Shown one piece after another: positions 1 to 8,154 of a stretch of 33,904 nucleotides of DNA. Origin of the DNA: Siculibacillus sp. (GTDB lineage: Bacteria > Pseudomonadota > Alphaproteobacteria > Rhizobiales > Ancalomicrobiaceae); assembly GCA_030247555.1 (NCBI GenBank), contig JAOTSD010000042.1:1-33904 (forward strand), read 5' to 3'. Position 1 is the first letter of the stretch, and each line of letters starts with the position of its first letter. The notes under the pieces were generated by a model. The model was not told the origin of the DNA. It did not search any database and was given only the letters and a program-made list of their open reading frames with translations. The translations under genes were made by a program, and so were the position numbers.

Positions 1-842
1 GCGGCGCGCCGCTCTCCATGGGCATCCCGATGGACGACCGCATCGCCTGCGGCTACCACGGCGTCCAGGTCGACAAGGACGGCGTCGCCGTCTCGGTCCC
101 GGGCTCGCCGGGCTGCAAGCTCGAGGGCACGAAGTCGACCCGCGTGTTCCCCTCCCAGGAGCGCGCCGGCATGATCTGGGCCTATGTCGGCGACAGCCTG
201 CACGAGGAACCGCCGGAACTGGTGCTGCCCGAGGAACTGAGTTCCGACGAGTTCAGCTTCTTCCCCTGCTACGCCGAGTGGGCGGCCGACTACCGCTACA
301 TCATCGAGAACGTCATGGACCCGATGCACGGCACGTACCTGCATCGCCAGTCGCACTCGATGTCCTTCGGCGACACCACCGCCACCTTCCGCATCCGCGA
401 CACCGACACCGGCTACGTCTTCGAGAAGACCGGCCAGCGCAACGTCAACTTCGACTGGACCGAATGGGGCGAGACCGGCACCTTCTGGATGCGGCTCGAG
501 ATCCCCTATCCCAAGACCGGCGGCCCGGGCGGCAACTTCCACATCGTCGGCACCTGCGCGCCGATCGACGAGAAGATGACGGCGATCGTGTTCTGGCGTT
601 GCCGCAAGATCTCCGGATGTCAGCGCGACACCTGGCGCTTCCTCTACAAGAACCGCCTGGAGGGCCGCCACTGGGCGGTGCTCGAGCAGGACCGCGTCAT
701 GCTCGAGGAGATGGAGGGTGATGCTCGCGACCGCGAGATCCTCTATCAGCACGACATGGGCCTCGTTCGCCTGCGCCGCCGCCTGAAGAGCGTCGCCACC
801 GAGCAGCTGACGGCCCTCGCGGCGGCCGGCCGCGTCGCCTGA
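1..842 (+). CDS. Rieske non-haem iron oxygenase, alpha subunit (5' partial)
   Basis: This is the oxygenase component of a ring-hydroxylating or O-demethylating system, and its start lies left of the window. The reading frame is open from base 3, giving 279 visible residues. The first in-frame residues, GAPLSMG, normally follow the CPHR half of the Rieske motif, so that half has just been cut off. The second half, CGYHG, is present. The mononuclear iron site is visible as NVMDPMHGTYLH, with the two His and neighbouring Asp of the 2-His-1-carboxylate triad. The lack of a beta-subunit gene and the VanA-like layout suggest a one-subunit-type oxygenase fed by the reductase encoded 140 bases downstream. 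Neighbouring extradiol dioxygenase, dehydrogenase and hydrolase genes suggest an aromatic substrate. The substrate cannot be read from the sequence; VanA-like demethylation is an alternative to dihydroxylation. Confidence 0.9.
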   Translation, partial: GAPLSMGIPMDDRIACGYHGVQVDKDGVAVSVPGSPGCKLEGTKSTRVFPSQERAGMIWAYVGDSLHEEPPELVLPEELSSDEFSFFPCYAEWAADYRYIIENVMDPMHGTYLHRQSHSMSFGDTTATFRIRDTDTGYVFEKTGQRNVNFDWTEWGETGTFWMRLEIPYPKTGGPGGNFHIVGTCAPIDEKMTAIVFWRCRKISGCQRDTWRFLYKNRLEGRHWAVLEQDRVMLEEMEGDARDREILYQHDMGLVRLRRRLKSVATEQLTALAAAGRVA

Positions 843-982
843 CCTCGTCCCGCCGGGGCGGAAGACCGGGGCGACGTTCCCCGCCTTCCGCGACCGGCGG
901 CGAAATCCCGAGACCCGCCGACCGATTTCGTCGGCCGACGGGTCCTCCGACATTCGGACGAAGCCGACCAGGGTGCGCCTCC

Positions 983-1942
983 ATGACCGCCGCCGATCAC
1001 CGCTCCACCCTCAGGGTCCACCGCATCGAATGGGCGGCCGAGGGGATTTTGGAGGTCGACCTCCGCGATCCGGCGGGCGCCGATCTGCCGGCCTTCACCG
1101 CCGGCGCCCACGTCGATCTGGTGCTGCCGAACGGCATCACCCGCTCCTATTCACTCGCCAACGATCCGGTGGAGCGCCATCGCTTCGTCCTCGGCATCGG
1201 CCTCGATCCGGCGTCGCGCGGCGGCTCGCGCCACGTTCACCGCGACCTGCGCGTCGGCGAACTGCTGACCGTCCTCGGCCCGCGCAACCACTTTCCGCTC
1301 GACGAGACCGTCGCGCACTCGGTGCTGATCGCCGGCGGCATCGGCATCACCCCGATGGCGGCGATGGCGAGCCGGCTGGCCCACCTCGGACGCTCCTTCG
1401 AGTTCCACTACGCGGTCCGCGATCCTTCCCGCGCCGCCTTCCTCGACCGCGTGCGCGGGCTCGCGCCGCGCTTCGCCCTCCACGTCGACGCCGAGGTCGG
1501 CCGCCCGCTCGACATCGCGGCGATCGTCGCCGCCGCCCCCGCCGGGGCGCATTTCTACTGCTGCGGCCCGCTGCCGATGTTGGCGGCCTACGAAGCGGCG
1601 ACCGCCGGTTTGCCGCCCGAGCGGGTCCACCTCGAGTATTTCAAGGCCAAGCCGGTGGAGGCCGCCGCCGCCACCGGCTTCGAGATCGAGATCGCCGGCA
1701 CCGGCCGGGTGCTCGAGGTGCCGCCGGAGAAGTCGATCGCCGACGTGCTGGAGGCGGCGGGGGTGAAGACCGGCATCTCCTGCCAGGAGGGCATCTGCGG
1801 CTCCTGCGAGGTCAAGGTGGTGGCGGGCGAGCCCGATCACCGCGACCAGGTGCTGACCGCCGCCGAGAAGGCGTCGGGCAGGACCATGATGATCTGCGTG
1901 TCGCGGTCGAAGTCGCCGCGCCTCGTCATCGAACTGGCCTGA
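983..1942 (+). CDS. Rieske oxygenase reductase (FMN / NAD / C-terminal 2Fe-2S)
   Basis: This 319-residue electron-transfer partner passes electrons from NAD(P)H through FMN and a plant-type 2Fe-2S centre to the oxygenase. An N-terminal flavin domain carries RSYSLAN, the FMN-binding signature of the phthalate dioxygenase reductase/VanB class. An NAD-binding domain carries GGIGITPM and CCGPLPM. The C-terminal ferredoxin domain has CQEGICGSC plus a distal Cys near the end (the C-x4-C-x2-C ... C pattern). Start at 983 follows AGGGTG at about seven bases; a longer reading in another frame from 973 is a shadow. Position directly after the oxygenase gene supports a two-component system. Confidence in the family is high, while pairing with this particular oxygenase is inferred from adjacency. 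Confidence 0.93.
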   Translation: MTAADHRSTLRVHRIEWAAEGILEVDLRDPAGADLPAFTAGAHVDLVLPNGITRSYSLANDPVERHRFVLGIGLDPASRGGSRHVHRDLRVGELLTVLGPRNHFPLDETVAHSVLIAGGIGITPMAAMASRLAHLGRSFEFHYAVRDPSRAAFLDRVRGLAPRFALHVDAEVGRPLDIAAIVAAAPAGAHFYCCGPLPMLAAYEAATAGLPPERVHLEYFKAKPVEAAAATGFEIEIAGTGRVLEVPPEKSIADVLEAAGVKTGISCQEGICGSCEVKVVAGEPDHRDQVLTAAEKASGRTMMICVSRSKSPRLVIELA

Positions 1943-1975
1943 TCGGCCGCGCGTCCGTCGAAGAGAGGGTTCGAC

Positions 1976-2947
1976 ATGAGCATCACCGGCATCGATCGGA
2001 TCACCCACGGCGTCGAGGACATGGCCGCCTGCCGCGCCTTCTTCCTCGACTGGGGCCTGCGCCTCACCGGCGAGAGCGATCGTGGTCTCGACTTCGAGAC
2101 GCTCAACGGTTGCGAGGTGGCGATCCGCCGCCTCGACGACCCCGCCCTGCCGCCGCCGATCGAGCCCGGCCCGACGTTGCGCGAGGTGGTGTGGTCGGCG
2201 GAAGACGCGGTCGACATCGTCCGCCTGCGCGCGGTGATGAGCGCCCGTCCCGGCTTCCACGAGGCCGACGACACGCTCTTCTGCCTCGATCCGAACGGCG
2301 TGCGCGTCGGCGTGCGCGTCAGCCGCAAACGCCCGGTCGAGGTGGCCGGACTGCCCGCCAACACCTGGGGGGCGAGCCCGCGTGTCGACACCCCGGCCGG
2401 CTTCTACGACCGCGCCGAGCCGATCGAGGTCGGCCACGTGGTGTTCTTCACCCTCGATCTCGCCGCGGCGACCGAATTCTACGAGGCGCTCGGCTTCGTC
2501 GTCTCCGACCGCTACCCCGGACGCGGCAACTTCATGCGTTGCGCCCCGCGCGGCGGCCATCACGACCTCTTCCTGCTCGAGATGCCGGAGGGCAAGCGCG
2601 GCCTCAACCACATCGCCTACACGGTGCGTGACATCTACGAGGTGTTCGGCGGCGGTCTGGCGATGTCGCGGGCCGGCTGGAAGACCCAGTTGGGCCCGGG
2701 TCGCCACCCGATCTCCTCCGCCTTCTTCTGGTATTTCCAGAACCCGGCCGGAGCGCTGGTCGAATACTACGCCGACGAGGACGTGCTGACCGAGAACTGG
2801 GTCGCCCGCGACTTCGCCCCCGGCCCGACCGTCTTCGCCGAATGGGCGGTCGCCGGCGGTCTCGACGGCAACACCCGCCGTCAGGCCGCCCCACCCCCGA
2901 CCGCGCCGGACCCGGCTCGCCCGAAGTTCCTCACCGATCGCGGCTGA
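1976..2947 (+). CDS. Two-domain VOC extradiol-type dioxygenase
   Basis: This 323-residue protein has two vicinal-oxygen-chelate modules, the layout of type I extradiol dioxygenases such as BphC (2,3-dihydroxybiphenyl 1,2-dioxygenase). The C-terminal module keeps three plausible metal ligands at the spacing expected of BphC: His154 in EVGHVVFF, His212 in GLNHIAYTV and Glu263 in LVEYYAD. The N-terminal module (about 1-120) is degenerate and would be structural. A good ribosome site (AGAGAGGG, 1962-1969) precedes the ATG. In the operon it follows the oxygenase and reductase, so it probably cleaves the catecholic product next to the hydroxyls (meta-cleavage). The exact substrate is unknown. A glyoxalase-fold protein without ring-cleavage activity is possible, but the conserved triad argues against it. 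Confidence 0.85.
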   Translation: MSITGIDRITHGVEDMAACRAFFLDWGLRLTGESDRGLDFETLNGCEVAIRRLDDPALPPPIEPGPTLREVVWSAEDAVDIVRLRAVMSARPGFHEADDTLFCLDPNGVRVGVRVSRKRPVEVAGLPANTWGASPRVDTPAGFYDRAEPIEVGHVVFFTLDLAAATEFYEALGFVVSDRYPGRGNFMRCAPRGGHHDLFLLEMPEGKRGLNHIAYTVRDIYEVFGGGLAMSRAGWKTQLGPGRHPISSAFFWYFQNPAGALVEYYADEDVLTENWVARDFAPGPTVFAEWAVAGGLDGNTRRQAAPPPTAPDPARPKFLTDRG

Positions 2948-3112
2948 CCGCCGCGGAAAGCGGCGGAGCAACCGAAATTCGAGCGCCGACGCTCTTTACA
3001 GGGTGAATAGGTAGATCTACGATGTTCCGTGAATGAAATGATGTTTCTTCTATGAAACTTCTGGACGTCCGACGGAACACCATCCCTTCCTCGCCGATCG
3101 AGGTTCGACGAC
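2948..3112 (+). promoter_or_regulatory. AT-rich promoter/operator region before the ABC transporter genes
   Basis: The gap between the dioxygenase and the importer ATPase is noticeably richer in A and T than its surroundings. It holds a sigma-70-like pair: TTTACA at 2995-3000 and TACGAT at 3018-3023, separated by 17 bases. A perfect 10-bp palindrome, GTAGATCTAC (3011-3020), overlaps the -10 element. Two overlapping inverted repeats follow: GAAA-N5-TTTC (3035-3047) and GTTTC-N6-GAAAC (3043-3058). These suggest an internal promoter with an operator, and the IclR protein encoded at 7360-8154 is the obvious candidate regulator. The promoter match is seen; its use and the regulator are inferred. 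Confidence 0.5.
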
Positions 3113-3898
3113 ATGGCCACGGTACGTCTGGAATTCAGGAACGTCACCAAACGCTTCCGCTCGCGCGGCAAGAAGGCGGACGGCGTCACCGCGGTCGAGA
3201 ATCTCGACATCCGCGTCCACGACGGCGAGGTGGTGTCGCTGATCGGCCCCTCCGGTTGCGGCAAGAGCACGCTGCTGAACATGGCCTCCGGTCTCGACCC
3301 GGCGACCGAGGGCACCGTCTTCGTCGACGGCGAGGCGGTGACGAAGCCCAACTCCCACGTCGCCTTCATGCTGCAGAAGGACCTGCTGCTGCCTTGGCGG
3401 ACGATCCGCGAGAACGTCGAGCTCGGCGTCGAGATCCTCGGCATGCCGCAGTCCGAGCGGGCGCGCATCGCCCGCGAACTGCTCCTCAAGTGCCGGCTCG
3501 GCGATTTCGTCGACCACTACCCCCACCAGCTCTCCGGCGGCATGCGCCAGCGCGCCGCCCTCGCCCGCACGCTCGCCGTCGATCCGGCGGTGTTGCTCAT
3601 GGACGAGCCGTTCTCGGCGCTCGACGCTCAGACCAAGATGGTTCTCCAGCAGGATCTCGGCCGGACGCTGGCCGAGACCGGCAAGACCGCCCTCTTCGTC
3701 ACCCACGATCTCGTCGAGGCCATCGCGCTGTCCGACCGCATCCTGGTGATGAGCCGCCGCCCCGGCCGCATCATCGAGGAGATCCCGGTCGACATCCCGA
3801 ACCGCGCCGTACCGCTCGAGCGGCGCAAGAACCCCAAGGTCGGGCCGATCGTCGCCCGGCTTATGGAACTTCTCCACATCGACGAAGCCGAAGCCTGA
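3113..3898 (+). CDS. ABC importer ATPase, SsuB/TauB/NrtD type
   Basis: This 261-residue ATP-binding subunit energises uptake of a small organic solute. All ABC motifs are intact: Walker A GPSGCGKST (residues 45-53), Q-loop Gln88 in MLQKD, signature LSGGMRQ (140-146), Walker B LLMDEP (161-166) and H-loop His198 in VTHD. The family serves nitrate, taurine, alkanesulfonate and several aromatic acids such as phthalate. The substrate-binding protein and permease genes follow directly, so the transporter is complete. Being embedded in a ring-cleavage operon points to an aromatic acid or related compound as cargo, which is inference. Start chosen at the ATG after the promoter-like gap. Confidence 0.92.
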   Translation: MATVRLEFRNVTKRFRSRGKKADGVTAVENLDIRVHDGEVVSLIGPSGCGKSTLLNMASGLDPATEGTVFVDGEAVTKPNSHVAFMLQKDLLLPWRTIRENVELGVEILGMPQSERARIARELLLKCRLGDFVDHYPHQLSGGMRQRAALARTLAVDPAVLLMDEPFSALDAQTKMVLQQDLGRTLAETGKTALFVTHDLVEAIALSDRILVMSRRPGRIIEEIPVDIPNRAVPLERRKNPKVGPIVARLMELLHIDEAEA

Positions 3899-3929
3899 TC
3901 CCCGCGAACCCGGACCAGAGGTCGACCCC

Positions 3930-4922
3930 ATGAACACCATCGCTCGGAACACCTTCGCCACCCTCGCTCTCGCCGTCGGCGCGAGCTTCGCGGTTCCGGC
4001 CGCGAGCCCGGTCGCCGCCGCCGAGGCGGTCACCTACCTGCTGCCCGCCCCGGCCTCGCTGCCGGCCTTCGGTCCGTGGATGGTGGCCAAGGCCCGCGGC
4101 TACTACGCGGAAGAGGGCCTCGACGTGACCTTCCAGGCCGCCAAGGGCGGCGTCGACGTCGCCAAGCAGGTCGGCGCCGGCAACGCTCCGGTCGGCGGCG
4201 CCATCGGTGACACCTCGATCCTGGTGCGCACCAACGGCGTGCCGGTGAAGGCGGTGGCCGTGCTCGGTGGCCATTCGCTGACCCAGCTCGTGCTCGACAC
4301 CTCCAAGGCCAAGTCGATCAAGGAGTTGAAGGGCAAGGTCGTCACCACGATGGCCTATCAGGACACCACCTATTTCTCGCTTCTCGGCATGCTGGCGAGC
4401 CAGGGGATGAGCAAGGACGACGTCAACGCCCAGGCCGTCGGCCCGGTCAACGTCTGGAAGCTCTTCGCCGCCGGTCAGGCCGACGCCATGGCCGCGGTGC
4501 CGGATTGGATCCAGTTCGCCACCGAGCAGAACAAGGACCTCAAGGTCGAGATCATCCCCTCCGACACCTACTTCAAGTCGATGGCCCAGGCGATCATCGC
4601 CTCCGACGAGACGATCGCCAAGAAGCCCGAACTGGTGAAGAAGCTGGTGCGCGCCACTCTCAAGGGTATGAAGGCGATCATGGACGATCCCAAGGCCGCC
4701 GCCGTCGACTACGTCAAGGCGGTGCCCGAGAACGCCGGCCGCGAGGCGGCGATGACCGAGGTTTTCAAGCTCTACGTCAAATACGTCTACGCCGACCAGA
4801 AGGTCATCGGCGAGATCGACGAGAAGCGCCTCTCCGATCTCCAGGACTTCTATCTCGCCCAGGGCATCATCCGCGAGAAGACCCCGCTCGCCGACCTCTA
4901 CACCAACCAGTTCGTGAAGTGA
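3930..4922 (+). CDS. ABC transporter periplasmic binding protein, NMT1/SsuA-like
   Basis: This 330-residue protein captures the imported solute in the periplasm. The N-terminus is a Sec signal: a short basic start, a hydrophobic stretch of about 15 residues, then a likely cleavage site near VAAAEA (about residue 33). The mature part has the NMT1/THI5-like periplasmic fold: LLPAPASLPAFGPWMVAKARGYY near the start (ligand-binding lobe and the usual 'GYYAEEGLDV' phrase), then GGVDVAKQVGAGNAPVG and an internal TTYFSLLGML segment. A ribosome site (AGAGGT) precedes the ATG. It sits between the ATPase and permease genes. The ligand cannot be predicted; an aromatic acid would fit the operon. Confidence 0.9.
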   Translation: MNTIARNTFATLALAVGASFAVPAASPVAAAEAVTYLLPAPASLPAFGPWMVAKARGYYAEEGLDVTFQAAKGGVDVAKQVGAGNAPVGGAIGDTSILVRTNGVPVKAVAVLGGHSLTQLVLDTSKAKSIKELKGKVVTTMAYQDTTYFSLLGMLASQGMSKDDVNAQAVGPVNVWKLFAAGQADAMAAVPDWIQFATEQNKDLKVEIIPSDTYFKSMAQAIIASDETIAKKPELVKKLVRATLKGMKAIMDDPKAAAVDYVKAVPENAGREAAMTEVFKLYVKYVYADQKVIGEIDEKRLSDLQDFYLAQGIIREKTPLADLYTNQFVK

Positions 4923-4989
4923 TCGCGGCGACGGCGACGGCTCCGAGGGGCCGCCGTCGACCGTGACCGCCCGCGCGGAGGACACCCAC

Positions 4990-5781
4990 GTGTACGGCAC
5001 CGACGTCACCGGAACGCGCCTGATGATGGCGCTCGGCTTCTCCCTGTTCCTGGTGTTCCTCGCCGCCTGGCAGTGGGCGCCGGGGGTGATGGGCATCCCG
5101 CCCTTCATCATCCCGCCGCTGTCCAAGGTGTGGGGCGAGTTCCTGCACATGTTGGAGCACGAGCATCTCCTCTGGCACACCGCCGTCACCGCGATGCAGG
5201 TGCTGGTCGGCTTCCTGCTCGGCATCCTGCTCGGCATCGTCTGCGGCTTCGTCCTCGGCATGTCGCCGACCGCCGAGTTCGTGCTCTCGCCCTACATCCT
5301 CGCCCTCCAGATCGCCCCGAAGGTCGCCTTCGCGCCGCTCTTCGTCATCTGGTTCGGCTATTCGGTGACGCCGAAGATCCTGGTCGCCGTCCTGATCGTG
5401 TTCTTCCCCGTCATGATCAACGTGCTCTCGGCGGTGCGCGCCGTCGATCCCGACATCGTGCGACTGGCTCGCGCCTTCACCGCCTCGCGGCTGCAAGTGT
5501 TCTGGAAGATCCAGTTCCCCGCGTCGCTGCCGCCGATGTTCGCCGGGTTGCGCATCGCCGCCACCCTCGCCGTCATCGGCGTGCTGGTCGGCGAGCTGGT
5601 CGGCGGCAACACCGGCCTCGGCTATCTCCTCACCTTCGGCGAGGGCGCCGGCAACACCGCCATGGTCTTCGTCACCATCATCATGCTGACCATCGTCGGT
5701 CTCGCGCTCTATGGTGTCATCGTCCTCATCGAGGGCCGCGTCCTCCACTGGATGCCGTCGCGCCACCATCCCGGGATCTGA
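4990..5781 (+). CDS. ABC transporter permease, SsuC/TauC type
   Basis: This membrane subunit of the importer belongs to the binding-protein-dependent transport permease family. About six hydrophobic segments are visible, beginning with MMALGFSLFLVFLAAWQW. The cytoplasmic coupling loop that contacts the ATPase lies in the region ARAFTASRLQVFWKIQFPASLPPMFAGLRI. Start choice: the frame is open from a GTG at 4963, but the GTG at 4990 has a strong Shine-Dalgarno GGAGGA (4977-4982) seven bases upstream, while 4963 has none at a good distance. The 4990 start gives 263 residues and 4963 gives 272. It ends three bases before the dehydrogenase gene, so the two are almost certainly cotranscribed. Confidence 0.9.
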   Translation: MYGTDVTGTRLMMALGFSLFLVFLAAWQWAPGVMGIPPFIIPPLSKVWGEFLHMLEHEHLLWHTAVTAMQVLVGFLLGILLGIVCGFVLGMSPTAEFVLSPYILALQIAPKVAFAPLFVIWFGYSVTPKILVAVLIVFFPVMINVLSAVRAVDPDIVRLARAFTASRLQVFWKIQFPASLPPMFAGLRIAATLAVIGVLVGELVGGNTGLGYLLTFGEGAGNTAMVFVTIIMLTIVGLALYGVIVLIEGRVLHWMPSRHHPGI

Positions 5782-5784
5782 CGC

Positions 5785-6549
5785 ATGGCCATCGATCTCT
5801 CGGGCCGCACCATCGTCGTCACCGGGGCCGCCCGCGGCCTCGGCCTCGCCTTCGCCGAAGCCATCGCCGCCGCCGGAGCGAAGACCCTGATCCTCGCCGA
5901 CCGCGACGCGGCGGGCGGCGAGGCCCTCGCCGACCGATTGTGCCGCGAGGGACGCGACGTCCATTTCCTCGCCTACGATCAGGCCGACCCGGCCTCGATC
6001 GACACCTTCGCCGCGCGCATCGCCGCGATCACCCCGGCGATCGACGGCCTCGTCAACAACGCCGCGCTGGCGACCGGCGTCGGCGGCAAGCCGGCGACCG
6101 AGGTCGACATCGACCTCTTCGACCGGGTGATGGCGATCAACGTCCGCGGCCTCTGGCTGGTGACGCGGGCGCTGACGCCGCTCCTCGGGCGCTCCGAGGC
6201 GGGCGGCCGCATCGTCAACCTCGCCTCCGACACCGCGCTGTGGGGCGCGCCGAACCTCATCGCCTACGTGGCGAGCAAGGGCGCGGTGCTGTCGATGACC
6301 CGCTCGCTCGCCCGCGAACTCGGCGGCGCCGGCATCACCGTGAACGCGGTGGCGCCGGGGCTGGTCGTCACCGAGTCGACCGAATACGTCCCCGAACACC
6401 GCCACCGCCTCTACGTCGAGGGCCGGGCCCTGTCGCGTCCACAGATGCCGGACGACGTCACCGGCGTGGTCGTCTTCCTCCTCTCCGATGCCGCCGGCTT
6501 CATTACCGGCCAGACCCTTCCGGTGAACGGTGGCTTCGTCTTCAATTGA
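5785..6549 (+). CDS. Short-chain dehydrogenase/reductase
   Basis: This 254-residue classical SDR oxidises or reduces an alcohol/ketone or dihydrodiol with NAD(P). The cofactor site TGAARGLG is at residues 13-20, the NNAA structural motif at 91-94, and the catalytic residues Ser148 (NLAS), Tyr161 and Lys165 (YVASK) are all present. Asp39 and Arg40 (ADRD) after the second beta strand favour NAD over NADP. In a Rieske/extradiol operon the natural role would be dihydrodiol dehydrogenase, rearomatising the ring before cleavage; that role is inferred from context. It overlaps the hydrolase gene by 20 bases, which implies translational coupling. Confidence 0.9.
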   Translation: MAIDLSGRTIVVTGAARGLGLAFAEAIAAAGAKTLILADRDAAGGEALADRLCREGRDVHFLAYDQADPASIDTFAARIAAITPAIDGLVNNAALATGVGGKPATEVDIDLFDRVMAINVRGLWLVTRALTPLLGRSEAGGRIVNLASDTALWGAPNLIAYVASKGAVLSMTRSLARELGGAGITVNAVAPGLVVTESTEYVPEHRHRLYVEGRALSRPQMPDDVTGVVVFLLSDAAGFITGQTLPVNGGFVFN

Positions 6550-7363
6550 ACCCTTCCGTATCGACCTCGGCGACCGCGTCGTCGACGGCCTCTCCGCCGG
6601 GCCGACGTCGTCGTCGAATCTCCCGCTCGTCCTCCTCCACGGTATCGGCTCCGCCGCCCGCTCCTTCGAGGCCGTGCTTCCGCTCGTCGCCGCCGACCGT
6701 CGGGTGATCGCCTGGAACGCGCCGGGCTACGGCGGCTCGACCCCGCCCGATCGCGACGCGCCCGACGCCGGCGACCACGCCGACATCCTGCTCCGCCTTC
6801 TCGACGCGCTCGGCTTCGGCCGCGTCCATCTCCTCGGTCATTCCCTCGGTGCGATCGTCGCCGCCCGCTTCGCCGCCGACCATCCCGACCGCATCGACAC
6901 GCTCGCCCTCGCCTCGGTCGCCCATGGCCACGCCCGGCTCGACCCGGAGAAGCGCCGGGCGGCCCTCGACGCGCGCCTCGACGACCTCGCCGACCTCGGC
7001 CCCCGCGGTCTCGCCGAGAAACGCGGGCCGCGGCTGCTCGGACCGGGCGCTTCCGCCGCGGCGATCCGTTCGGTGGTGGAGACCATGGCGGCGATCGATC
7101 CGGTCGGCTACGCCCGCGCCGCCCGTCTCCTCGCCGGCGCCGACGTCCTCGCCGACGTCGCCCGACTGCCCGCCGCGATGCCGCTCCTCGTCCTGTGGGG
7201 CGACACCGACGTGATCACGCCGCCCGCCGCCAACCGCGCCGTCGTCGATCTCCGCCCCGGTTGTCGGGAAGTCGTCGTTGCCAGCGGCGGGCACGCGATC
7301 TATGTGGAAAAGCCGGCCGAATTCGCGACGGCGGTGAACGCCTTCCTCGGGGAGAGACCGTGA
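6530..7363 (+). CDS. Alpha/beta hydrolase, possible meta-cleavage-product hydrolase
   Basis: This 277-residue alpha/beta-hydrolase has the oxyanion-hole stretch LLHGIG (35-40), nucleophile elbow GHSLGA with Ser105, an acid in WGDTD (Asp225/Asp227) and catalytic His255 in GGHAIYVEKP. The length and motif spacing match the BphD/MhpC group, which splits the C-C bond of ring-fission products; the extradiol dioxygenase in the same operon makes that the best guess. The start is a GTG inside the end of the dehydrogenase gene with no clear ribosome site of its own, so translation probably depends on coupling. Esterase or lactonase activity is the main alternative. Confidence 0.85.
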   Translation: MASSSIEPFRIDLGDRVVDGLSAGPTSSSNLPLVLLHGIGSAARSFEAVLPLVAADRRVIAWNAPGYGGSTPPDRDAPDAGDHADILLRLLDALGFGRVHLLGHSLGAIVAARFAADHPDRIDTLALASVAHGHARLDPEKRRAALDARLDDLADLGPRGLAEKRGPRLLGPGASAAAIRSVVETMAAIDPVGYARAARLLAGADVLADVARLPAAMPLLVLWGDTDVITPPAANRAVVDLRPGCREVVVASGGHAIYVEKPAEFATAVNAFLGERP

Positions 7364-8154
7364 GCGAGACCGAAGCGCCGTCGAAGGACCGATACATCGT
7401 TCCGGCACTGATGCAGGGCCTCTCGGTCCTGTCCTTGTTCTCCCGCGACCGGCCGGGCCTGACCGCGCCGGAGATCGCCCAGGAGCTCGGCCTGTCGCGC
7501 ACGACGGTGTTCCGCATCCTCCACACCCTGCAGACCACCGGCTACGTCTCGCGGCGGGACGAGGAACGCGTCTATCGGCTCGGCCCGGCGGTGCTGTCGC
7601 GCGGTTTCGTCTACCTCGCCTCGCTCGACGTCGTCGAACTCGCCCGCCCGGCGCTGATCGCGCTGCGTGACGCGACCGGCCTGTCGACCCACATGGCGGT
7701 GCGCGATGGCCGCGAAGTTGTCTACGTCGCCCGCTTCCCCGCCGCCACCACGGTCAACTCCTCGGTCCAGATCGGCACTCGCTTCCCGATCCACGCCACC
7801 GTCATGGGACGGATGATGATCTGCGACTGGAGCGAGGCGGAGCTGCGCGCCCTCTTCCCCGAACTCGACCTGCCGGCCTTCACCGAACAGACGCCGCGCA
7901 GCCTCGCCGCTCTGGAAGAGCTCCTCGCCGCCGACCGCGCTCGCGGCTATGCCGTCAGCCAGTCGTTCTTCGAACGCGGCGTGTCCTCGGTCGCCGCCCC
8001 GGTGCGCGACGACCTCGGCCGCACGGTCGCCACCATCAACGCCACCTCGGTCGACAACTACGTCTCGCTCGACGACATGAACGGCCGCATCAAGGACGCC
8101 GTCCTCGCCGCCGCCGCCGAGATCTCGCAATGGATGAGCGGCAAGGCGACCTGA
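7360..8154 (+). CDS. IclR-family transcriptional regulator
   Basis: This 264-residue regulator has an N-terminal winged helix-turn-helix (about 33-65, LTAPEIAQELGLSRTTVFRIL) and a C-terminal IclR effector domain starting near the phrase MAVRDGREVVYVARF. IclR proteins commonly control aromatic-acid catabolism, binding a pathway compound. The GTG start at 7360 overlaps the hydrolase stop (GTGA) and is preceded by GGGGAGAG; an upstream open stretch from 7195 is in frame but lies inside the hydrolase gene. It is the last gene of the operon, so it probably controls its own unit, perhaps through the palindromes at 3011-3058. No typical intrinsic terminator with a T-run follows. Confidence 0.93.
   Translation: MSETEAPSKDRYIVPALMQGLSVLSLFSRDRPGLTAPEIAQELGLSRTTVFRILHTLQTTGYVSRRDEERVYRLGPAVLSRGFVYLASLDVVELARPALIALRDATGLSTHMAVRDGREVVYVARFPAATTVNSSVQIGTRFPIHATVMGRMMICDWSEAELRALFPELDLPAFTEQTPRSLAALEELLAADRARGYAVSQSFFERGVSSVAAPVRDDLGRTVATINATSVDNYVSLDDMNGRIKDAVLAAAAEISQWMSGKAT

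Noticed and set aside
1151-2971. Long minus-strand open frame of 606 codons across the catabolic genes
   Set aside because: It lies opposite three genes with clear motifs and has the His/Arg/Glu-rich, motif-free composition of an antisense shadow in GC-rich DNA.
4867-6405. 512-codon minus-strand open frame opposite the permease and dehydrogenase
   Set aside because: It is almost entirely Arg, Asp, Glu, Gly and His in repeated simple patterns; a shadow.
7195-7359. Upstream in-frame extension of the IclR gene
   Set aside because: It lies within the alpha/beta hydrolase gene and lacks a ribosome site; the GTG at 7360 has both a ribosome site and stop-start overlap.
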